The notes below the pieces were generated by a model. The model worked only from the letters and a program-made list of their open reading frames with translations, ran no database searches and had not been told where the DNA came from. From Heterodera schachtii (taxonomy: Eukaryota > Nematoda > Chromadorea > Rhabditida > Heteroderidae), in NCBI GenBank assembly GCA_023374025.1, contig SIJG01000015.1, positions 133,547 to 197,546 on the forward strand: a stretch of 64,000 nucleotides of DNA. Reading direction: 5' to 3'. Each line of letters begins with the position of its first letter. Position 1 is the stretch's first letter. Shown piece by piece: positions 1 to 8,615 of this stretch. The position numbers were made by a program, and so were the translations under genes.

Positions 1-1262
1 TATCACAAAATTATTAACACATTACTTTTACTTTTTATTTAATTATTTGGTGCTCTTTACCCAACAATCTTTCGGGGAGGAACGAGTCAAGCATTTCTTG
101 CTTTTCCAATCCTTTGGCAAACGGTGCCACTTTTTAAAATGTGATTAATTTCTCAGACAATCCATCATAAACAGCCATATTACCATATTTCCTCGGGATT
201 TGCCAATACAATTTGAAAAAGTGCATGTTTTCAAGAGAGTCCCGAACAAATGACGAATAAAAAATTCTAATAAATTTATTTTTTGTATATTATTTTATTT
301 AATGATTTTTCCCGTATCATGCCGCTTAGGTTTTAAGCTAAATTCATCTTTAATTACTCATTATTAAAATAATATTATCACAAAATTATTAACACATTAC
401 TTTTACTTTTTATTTAATTATTTGGTGCTCTTTACCCAACAATCTTTCGGGGAGGAACGAGTCAAGCATTTCTTGCTTTTCCAATCCTTTGGCAAACGGT
501 GCCACTTTTTAAAATGTGATTAATTTCTCAGACAATCCATCATAAACAGCCATATTACCATATTTCCTCGGGATTTGCCAATACAATTTGAAAAAGTGCA
601 TGTTTTCAAGAGAGTCCCGAACAAATGACGAATAAAAAATTCTAATAAATTTATTTTTTGTATATTATTTTATTTAATGATTTTTCCCGTATCATGCCGC
701 TTAGGTTTTAAGCTAAATTCATCTTTAATTACTCATTATTAAAATAATATTATCACAAAATTATTAACACATTACTTTTACTATTTATTTAATTATTTGG
801 TGCTTTTTACCCAACAATCTTTTCGGGTAGGAACGAGTCAAGCATTTCTTGCTTTTCCAATCCTTTGGCAAACGGAGCCACTTTTTAAAATGTGATTAAT
901 TTCTCAGACAATCCATCATAAACAGCCATATTACCATATTTCCTCGGGATTTGCCAATACAATTTGAAAAAGTGCATGTTTTCAAGAGAGTCCCGAACAA
1001 ATGACGAATAAAAAATTCTAATAAATTTATTTTTTGTATATTATTTTATTTAATGATTTTTCCCGTATCATGCCGCTTAGGTTTTAAGCTAAATTCATCT
1101 TTAATTACTCATTATTAAAATAATATTATCACAAAATTATTAACACATTACTTTTACTATTTATTTAATTATTTGGTGCTTTTTACCCAACAATCTTTTC
1201 GGGTAGGAACGAGTCAAGCATTTCTTGCTTTTCCAATCCTTTGGCAAACGGAGCCACTTTTA
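1..1262. repeat. Tandem array, 375-bp unit, about 3.4 copies
   Basis: The unit starting TATCACAAAATTATTAACAC recurs at 1, 376, 751 and about 1127, so the period is 375-376 bp. The first two copies are nearly identical; the third and fourth share variants (for example GGTAGG for GGGAGG and GGAGCC for GGTGCC). The array is cut by the left window edge and ends near 1262, where unique sequence begins. The minus strand of each unit holds a short open stretch ending in FLPEKIVG and a stop, which may be the 3' end of a gene copied with the unit, but no family is recognised. Confidence 0.95.
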
Positions 1263-2382
1263 TTTTTTTGTCGCGGGAAAAAAATTGAGCAAAAAATTTC
1301 ACCCCAATCAATGCTTTCGCACCAATAATCAAGGCGCGGGTCGCGGAAGACGCAAATAAAGGTGGCATGGGACGAAGCACTGAGAAATGCCTAAAAAGGG
1401 GTGATGAACTGCAGGAAAAAATGCTTAGAAGCCGGAAACTGTCAAAAAAGGTAACAAATTGTTGATGATCATCTAAAAATGCACACCTCTCTGATTTGAT
1501 CGGTTGTCGTTGCGGTCCATTCACTGATGACGTCCAATGAGAGCATTTAATACACCCCTAAGGATCGACTTTTTGGAATTTTTTTAAAAATACACCCTTA
1601 TAAATCGAAAATTTTTTAAATTTTTGCAAGAACCTTTGAAAAAAAATTTATGTATATAAAAATGTAAAAAAATTTATAAATTTGAAATTCAATATTTTTG
1701 CAATTGTCTAAAAAATGCTCCTTAGCCCTTGTTTTGGTGTTTTAAAAATCAATTCTTAATTTATACACAATTTTTGGCATTTTTTTAGGGCTAAAAGCCA
1801 TTTTTGGCAGTTTTTTAAGGCATATTTTAGTGCATATTTTGGCATTTTTACGGGTTTTTAGGGCATATTTCGGGGATTTTTAGTGCATATTTTATGCGCA
1901 TATTAAGCATTTTTTAGTGCATACAACTTAAAACCCTATTCATCATTTACTTTAGGCGTTTTCAAGAATAAATGCATAATTTGCTATAATTTTAAAAATT
2001 CCAAATTAGAACTAAAATTCGACACTGTTTGGCTTAAAAATGTATTAACGAATAATAAAATTATCTCTCCTAAGTCGGGGACCATAACTTGAGGCCTCAA
2101 AATAAAAATTTAAGTCTCTGACGCTTAATTAATATTTACATTTTTAAACAGACGAGGAGCTGAAGAATCGCTAAATTTATCCTAAATAACAACGACAAAA
2201 ATCTACGTTGATCAAACAATTATGAGCACGATAATAATTCCATAATCCAAATTGATTGACCGATCACTTCTCAACAATTCATTCATTCACTTCTGCTGCT
2301 GATCACTTGGGCCTGGAATTGCGTCAAGAAGCCTAAAAATCGGAACATCATAATAAATTTGAATTAATTTTTTAAAAATCAT
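1263..2382. other. Intergenic, no gene seen
   Basis: A minus-strand open stretch to 1524 reads into the last repeat unit but has no recognisable domain. 1780-1930 is low-complexity sequence built on variants of GGCATATTTT and GTGCATATTTT, a pattern seen inside several hAT-like elements of this window. The rest shows no coding signal. Confidence 0.5.
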
Positions 2383-3611
2383 TCACTGACCCGTCCCCAA
2401 ATTGATCCTCATCATCCATTTGAATGTACATCTGATTCCACTGATGATGTACCAGGCACTCGCTTTCTTTTCCAATTTTGCCCATTTGTCCGCCTCTCGC
2501 GCAATTGGACAACGGATCAGCAGAAATTGATTGCTATTGTTAATCCGTTTCAGCGCCAATTGTTCTCGAGTCAATTCATTGGTCACATCAAATGGCACAG
2601 CGGCGGCAGCAAAGGACGAACGAAAACGAACAACAACAATAAAATTGGCGGGAGAAGAAGCCGAGGCAAATGCCTAAAATATGCGAAAATTGGTTAAGAA
2701 AACAAAGTGATAAATGAATGATATTTTTCGGTTGGAGAAGGGCACGAAAAACCAAAAGGTCGGCACTTTTACGGTTTATGTGGCCCAATTTGGGCATAAA
2801 TTTTTTTTCGACAAACTCCAAAAAACGTAGAGCCAAATAAATCATTTCGAAATCACCGCTTTGAACGCTTCAATCTTCGCCGCCAAATTCCCATCATCCA
2901 TGTCCCACGCGCAATTCAACACCTTTGGCACATCGTTTTGAAGTGGCGTGAAAAGCCATTTGGCCACCGCTTGTGCATCCGATGCCGCGGCACTGTCATC
3001 GGCAAAGAAATTGTCGTGGGCATAGAATTGGACAATGCGAAGTGCACAAAGCGATGGACAATCATTGAGAATTGATGGGACGAATTTGCGCAAACGTTGG
3101 AAACATCCGACGGACAATTCCAAGCCATGCATGTTTTTTGCGAACATTGGCCAAATGTTGTGCAAAATGAACTCAAAAATGTGGTCACTGGACGTATGGA
3201 TGGTCAAATTAAGTGGAGGAGAGACGAAAAGCGGACAAAAATGGTGGAGAAAAGCGATGGCATTTTGGTCGATGAAACTGTGAAAATTAAATGAAAGAAT
3301 ACAGAAAATAAATAATAATCCATCCAATTAACTTTATTGAAATGGTTTTGAATCCGACGACTTTCTTTGGCAGCGTTTTTTGCGGAATCGGCAACGGTTT
3401 TCCGTCCTCAAAATTGACAATTTCCATTTGTTTTGCGTAACACCATTTAATTTTGCTTTGAATTTCAAAAGATTTCAATGTCCATTTGCGAGTTTTGAAA
3501 TGTTCATCGACGTAAAAGTCGAAACGGTGGCTGATCAATGCAATTGCGAGGCCAAGTTGAGAAGGCTGAAGCAAATCGAACACACAAAGCCAACAGTCGG
3601 CGGAGATGAAA
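2383..3611 (-). CDS. F-box-like protein of the expanded cyst-nematode family
   Basis: Three minus-strand exons join cleanly: about 3611-3333, 3277-2857 and 2673-2383 (stop). Junctions are AA|GTTAAT..CACAG|T, restoring ISINFIDQ, and GCG|GTGATT..TTTTAG|GCA, restoring FKAAFASASSPANF. The product has an F-box-like start (ISADCWLCVFDLL..LGLAIALISHRFD), a middle with FVPSILNDCPSL and VAKWLFTP, and a C-terminal part with TNELTREQLALKRINNSN. I recognise this layout as a large lineage-specific family of Globodera and Heterodera; F-box proteins recruit substrates to SCF ubiquitin ligases, but that role is inferred here. The exon at 3611 begins with one base of a split codon, so a first exon with the start codon lies upstream and was not identified. 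The C-terminus after SAWYIISG looks shortened compared with relatives. Confidence 0.72.
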
Positions 3612-4180
3612 CTGAAAAATTAAAAATAAAATTTTTGAATTTTATTTGTTTTTTACATTTTATTTTTTGGTGGTTTTTTGAAGCGATCCGAACACATCCA
3701 AAGAATGGCACAACAGCTGAGAAACATTGGCACAATAAACAGACTAAACAATGAGAAAGAAAAGGGTAAATGTAGAGAAGAAATGCACAAATGTACAGCA
3801 TCATTTTTTACGGTATTGTCAGGGAGAAAAATTCGGAGAAAGAGAGAAAACAAATAAATGGCGAATGGAAAATGGAAGATGGAGGAACAGCAACCACTTT
3901 ACATTAAATTTTTTGCCAATTAAGAGTCCTTTTTTGGACGAAGTCTGAATAAATCTAGCAAAAATTTCAAAAAATTTTAACGGTAGCGCTGGGTCCACTG
4001 CGTTTCGTTGCTCGCGTTTCGGCGCCAACATGTTTTTCCACTATAACTTTTTTATCCAAATCCAACAATGTTGGTATTGAGATAGAGAAGAAGAAGCTTC
4101 CCCGAGAGGAAGATTAATGGATCAATTGTGGCGACAATTGATCCTATATGGTCGAGCAAAGTGGGGAGCTGGAGAGGGCA

Positions 4181-4252
4181 GGGTCGGTAGTTCAGCTGGT
4201 AGAACACTGGTCCGGAAAGCCAGAGACGCCGGTTCAAAGCCGGCCCGCCCCA
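4181..4252 (+). tRNA. tRNA-like sequence, possible anticodon GGA
   Basis: The 72 bases fold as a cloverleaf: acceptor GGGTCGG with CCGCCCC (one T-C mismatch), D arm GTTC/GAAC, anticodon stem CTGGT/GCCAG with seven-base loop CCGGAAA, T arm GCCGG/CCGGC with loop TTCAAAG. A box-B-like GGTTCAAAGCC is present. The loop has C instead of T at position 33, and a GGA anticodon (serine) would normally go with a long variable arm, which is absent. It may be a tRNA pseudogene or a tRNA-derived repeat. It lies 58 bp from a Mutator-like element. Confidence 0.5.
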
Positions 4253-4570
4253 TAGTTTTTCCCTCAAAAGCTTCCCCGCTCGTTCATATGTTTCAGTATC
4301 ATTTGAAAGCGGTACTTTTTCACTTTACGCCACATAAAATTTTTTTCCGTTATTTTTTATTTTTCTTGTGTTTTCGGGGTCACTGATCACGAATATGACA
4401 TTCATTTCGAACAATTACGAAATCCGGACCCGAATTCGAACAAAATAGTCGAAAATCTAAAATTTTCAAAATTCTCTATTTTCGTCTAAAAAGAACTTAA
4501 ATACATGAAAACAAACTGAAAGCTATCCAATCGTGCAATAAAAGATGATAAACCATTTTTAGCGCTGCCC

Positions 4571-4695
4571 GTCATTTCGTCCCGCGTCGTTTCGTCCCGC
4601 GTCGTTTCGTCCCGCGTCGTTTCGTCCCGCGTCGTTTCGTCCTGCGTCGTTTTGTCCTGCGTCGTTTCGTCCCGCGTCGTTTCGTCCCGCGTCGC
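4571..4695. repeat. Left 15-bp minisatellite of the Mutator-like element
   Basis: About eight copies of CGTCGTTTCGTCCCG in tandem, with a few T variants. The inverted counterpart (CGGGACGAAACGACG, about six copies) is at 5940-6040. Confidence 0.9.
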
Positions 4696-4889
4696 TTCGT
4701 CCCCCAAGCCAAAATTAGTCGTTTCATCCCCAAATTAAATTCTATTTTTAAAAGACATTACATTTCGAGTTATTAGTGCCTATTTTGGCAGTTTGTAGAG
4801 ACTAAAATCCGATCCATAGTTAATGAATTAATAAAATACTTTATTAGTTGAGCAAATAACATAACATAATTGAAAAAACATAGATCAAA

Positions 4890-5700
4890 CAAATTCTAAG
4901 GGGCATTCATCGAATCTTCCGTATTTTCATAGTCCTTCAATTTTCCTGCATATCCTTCGACCTGCAGACCAAGAGCCGTCATAACATCGTGAATTTCGGC
5001 ATCGTTTTCATTTCGGCTTTCTCAAAATCGCAAATGACTAAAAGAAAACTAAATTTTCAGATAAATTTATGTTGATTTTCACCTTTTCTCGGTGCGACCG
5101 GTGAAATTCGGTTACGTAGAAAGTTCAACACTTCCTCGTAGTAGCGTCGATGTTTCCCGGGCAGAAGACCCCAGAGTCCAATGCACATTCGGTGGTTGAC
5201 AGACGCGCCCACAACAAAGCACTGCTCCCACATGTTTGGTGCTGCCTTGAATGTCCCGTCCAAATGCCAAGTTGCACTGTTTTTGCTCAAAATGTCCACA
5301 GTCTAAAAAATTTAAATTTAAATTCTGTTTTCGGCCCTGATGATTACCCGTTCGCTCCCAAAAACAAGCACAACGTCCTTTTCTCCAATTCTGACCGTGC
5401 GACTGTCGTAGAGCACTATGTCCTCGCCATTTTTGATCCGCAATTTGTCCGGAATTGTGAATGCCAATGGGGCTGCACAGTCGACGTTGCCCAAAATTTT
5501 TTTCTTCTGCCGTCGCATCATGCAGCTGAGCGCATTGTCTGATCCCATAGCCACAGTTTGAGCGTAAATCGGAACCCTTAAAAACGAAAATATTTCTTGA
5601 AAAAATTTTTTTTCTCACCATTAAACCAAATTCAGACACCTCCTCTTTTCGTTTCTCCAAGTTCGAAGTTTACGATTGCGTGTTCTTCAAAATCATCGTC
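4890..5700 (-). pseudogene. MULE-domain transposase fragment
   Basis: The pieces, in 5' to 3' order on the minus strand, are a basic N-terminal stretch near 5660-5700, an exon with MGSDNALSCMMRRQKKKI (about 5554-5318), an exon with SATWHLDGTFKAAPNMWEQC and GLWGLLPGKHRRYY (about 5299-5090), and an exon with VICDFEKAEMKTM (about 5038 down). LDGTFKAAP and DFEKA are the two aspartate motifs of the MULE DDE transposase. Reading stops soon after DFEKA, so the region with the last acidic residue is lost. It is the former transposase of the surrounding element. Confidence 0.8.
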
Positions 5701-6222
5701 GCGGTCGTTGTTGTTCTCATTTTGTTCACGGTGATCAGCAGATAGCGTTTCGTTTTCACTGTCATTGTTATCCAAAAACTTGCGCTTACAACATTTTTGA
5801 AGATTTTCAATTTTTTACGATTCATCATACGTCTAAATTCGTAAATTTATGATTTGTTTAACTAAACCCAGAAAAATTTTTAGTGGTAACACTTAAAATC
5901 TAAATATTTTATAAAACAAATTTGGGGACGAAACGACTAATTTTGGCTTGGGGGACGAAACGACGCGGGACGAAACGACGCGGGACGAAACGATGCGGGA
6001 CGAAACGACGCGGGACGAAACGACGCGGGACGAAATGACAGCGCGCCCATTTTTAGACTAAAAATGCGAAATTCGAAAATTGAATTTCAACTTTTTGTTC
6101 GAATTCGGGTCCCGGTTTCGGAATTGTTCGATATGAATGTCATATTCGTGATCAGGGACACCGAAAACCCCAAAAATTAAAAAAACAAAAAATTTTTATG
6201 TGGCGTAAAGTGAAAAAGTACC

Positions 6223-6537
6223 TTGAAAGCTTAACATGATTTAGAAGCTTTTACTAAGATATTTCTTCGCGATTAGACAATTAACAAAAAAAATAAAATA
6301 CTCATAACGCAAAAGAGCGCGATTGGCGTAATTTTTTGCGCGCTAATTCAAAATTACACTGGTAAATGCCTTTTTTGTATTTTTTATTTTGATCAGCCAT
6401 AACTCGCTTCTTACCCAATCAAACTGAACAAATTTGGTATCTAAAAAAAGATTTTGAAAAGGAGAATTTTTTTCTAAGCGAATGCTAAACAATTCTCATC
6501 TCGGAAAAAAGTTGAGGGAATTTCAAACTTTTATCAT
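6223..6537. other. Gap between transposons, no gene seen
   Basis: AT-rich sequence holding the 8-bp target duplication of the Mutator-like element at 6223-6230. No open frame or structure of note. Confidence 0.5.
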
Positions 6538-6545
6538 GTTATAAC

Positions 6546-7128
6546 TAGGGCCTGTAATTATATGGAAATCCATATTTTTTTCCTGGACTGTGGGAGGCCT
6601 GAAACGCACGAAAAACATGTTTTTAGCTTGGTTTGAAGCTTCTAGGATGGATTTCTATATCCATTTTTTCCATATTTTTCCATATTTCGCGATTTATGTC
6701 CATATTTCCATATTTTTCCATATTTTGGCATTATGTCCATATTTTGGGATTTTTCCAAAAAACCTCTATTAGAACGGCCCCCATCAGCTAAATTGGGATT
6801 TTGACCCCAAATCGGAAAATTTTTCCGAAAAAAACATTTTTTATCAAAATTTTGTCGAAAATATTGATTAATGTATCGTGTTTTTTTCTTCAAAAATGAT
6901 TTTTAATAACATATTTAGCCATTCTTGGAAGTTTTACTTTGCATTTAGCGAATTTGAAGAAATTTTGAGAAATTATACCCCTAATTTTGAAAAATTTATA
7001 TCCATATTTTTTCCATTTTATGTCCATATTTTGAGATTTTTGCTATTTTATGTCCATATTTCGCGATTTGTTGTCCATATTTTATGGCCATATTTTGCGA
7101 TTTTATGTCCATATAATTACAGGCCCTA
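6546..7128. mobile_element. hAT-like MITE
   Basis: Terminal inverted repeats TAGGGCCTGTAATTATATGG at 6546 and its complement ending at 7128, flanked by the 8-bp repeat GTTATAAC at 6538-6545 and 7129-7136. The repeat is itself a palindrome, so it could be mistaken for part of the terminal repeat. The interior is low-complexity CCATATTT/TCCATATT. TAGGG ends with an 8-bp duplication point to the hAT superfamily. No transposase is present. Confidence 0.85.
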
Positions 7129-7217
7129 GTTATAACTCAAGTCCTAGGAAATTACAAAGAAAAAGAGAAACGACGAGATAGTACTAGGCTTTTCTTTCTC
7201 TGCAGAGTGGAACGTAC

Positions 7218-7968
7218 CAGGTATGGCACGGAATTCCGACTTCCGATTTCCGACATTTTTGGGGTCGAAATTCCGATTTCCGATTTCCGAAAAAATTTAG
7301 GACGTCGGAATTCCGACTTCCGATTTCCGAAATTTTTGATAAAAAGTCGGAAATTTTCGGAAATTTTTTTTGAATTTTTTTTCAAAAAATTAACAATTTT
7401 TTACAATTTTGGTTAATAAATTGCATTGAAATTTTCAAAAATTTCCCGGCGGCGCCTATCGGCACCGCCGCACCCTAAAAATTATATTTTTCTTGAGAAA
7501 TTTTTGCCTCAAAATCGCTAAATTTAGTTATTTTTGAACAAAATTTGTTAACAATTTGATTAAAACTTATAAAAATTTTCCCCGGCGGCGCCTATTGGCA
7601 CCGCCGGACCTCGCCCGCCGTGTTTTTAAAAATTTTGAAAAAAAACGCGCCGCAAAAAAAGGTAAAATTTTTGATGAAAATCATTGAATAATTTTTTAAG
7701 GCAAATATCTATTTAAATAGATCAAATAATTTTTGAATCGCATTTACTTGGTTAAGAATTAAAAATAGCCTATTATAATATTTAAAAATTTTTTTATTAT
7801 ATTTTATATTTTTTGAAAAATTTCCGATTTCCGACGTTTTTGGGGTCGGAATTCCGATTTCCGACTTCCGAAAAATTTTTGGGCCTCGGAAATCCGATTT
7901 CCGAAAAATTTTGGACCCCCGGAATTCCGATTTCCGAAAATTTTTGTGGCCTCGGAATGCCATCCCTG
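7218..7968. mobile_element. hAT-like MITE with CCGATTTCCGA minisatellite ends
   Basis: The element starts CAGGTATGGCAC and ends GTGGC..TGCCATCCCTG; these are inverted copies with some mismatches. A perfect 8-bp repeat GAACGTAC lies at 7210-7217 and 7969-7976. Inside each end is a GGAATTCCGACTTCCGATTT-type minisatellite in inverted orientation. The middle holds two copies of a GC-rich palindrome (7446-7472, 7581-7608). No coding sequence. Confidence 0.88.
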
Positions 7969-7984
7969 GAACGTACCCATAGGG

Positions 7985-8345
7985 GTCGGGGTCGTTTTCG
8001 CGTGGGGCGAGTTTTTGAACTATAAATTTTTTCTTTGTCAACCAAATCCAACATTCTTGGTATCATTCGATAAATAAGTGTTCTCTATTAGTCTGCAAAA
8101 TTTGGAAAAATTTTGTTAAGGTTCAAAAAAGTTATTGTCAGAAGAGTTAAAAAAACCAAATTTTCCACTTTTTTGGCTCGAACTTTTTTTATACTGAATA
8201 AAATTTTTTGGAATTTTGCATGCTAATAGAGCTTTTGAAGAGCTTTCGAATGATACCAAAAAATTTTGGATTTGGTTGATAAAGAAAAAAGTTATAGAAA
8301 GTTGTAGAGGAAAAACATGCTGGGGCCGAAGCGTGGGGGCCGAAC
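7985..8345. repeat. Foldback repeat with shared arm sequence
   Basis: An imperfect palindrome centred near 8160. The left arm reads CTTTGTCAACCAAATCCAAC..TTGGTATCATTCGATA and the right arm returns as its complement around 8240-8310 (ATGATACCAAA..TTTGGTTGATAAAGAA). The outer part has GGGGCGAG against GGGGCCGAAGC. The same arms recur in several other elements of this window. A target duplication was not found. Confidence 0.65.
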
Positions 8346-8615
8346 TGAGGTAGAACGGGATGAACAAATGACGCTCTGGGACTGTACATTACCACTTTTC
8401 AAGAGCGAATTTTTATGGAGTAGAAAATACCGTTTTTTTTTTGTATTTCCCAACACTGCCTCTGGCTGACTACCATTAGCAAACAATGTTGCTTTTCTGT
8501 CATAATTATGCTTTTTTAATTCAGTATTTACTTCGGCATTTTTCATAAATAAAATTCTGATCACTGGAGATCAATCACATTATCCATCGCCTCTCATCAG
8601 TTCTTCAAATTCTAT

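Larger units (their letters stand above)
4311..6222. mobile_element. Mutator-like DNA transposon, non-autonomous, 8-bp target duplication
   Basis: The ends are inverted repeats starting GGTACTTTTTCACTTTACGC; homology continues inward for about 150 bp through a block with GATCACGAATATGACATTCA. The element is flanked by a perfect 8-bp direct repeat TTGAAAGC at 4303-4310 and 6223-6230. Just inside each terminal repeat is a 15-bp minisatellite (CGTCGTTTCGTCCCG at 4571-4695, its complement at 5940-6040), also mutually inverted. The interior carries a minus-strand MULE transposase fragment. The 3' third of the transposase is missing, so the copy is probably not autonomous. Confidence 0.88.

Noticed and set aside
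8292..8564. Minus-strand open frame repeated at 20759-21001
   Set aside because: It is duplicated only because it lies in the 3' flank of the eIF4E duplication. It has no domain, and its end runs into unrelated repeat sequence in each copy.
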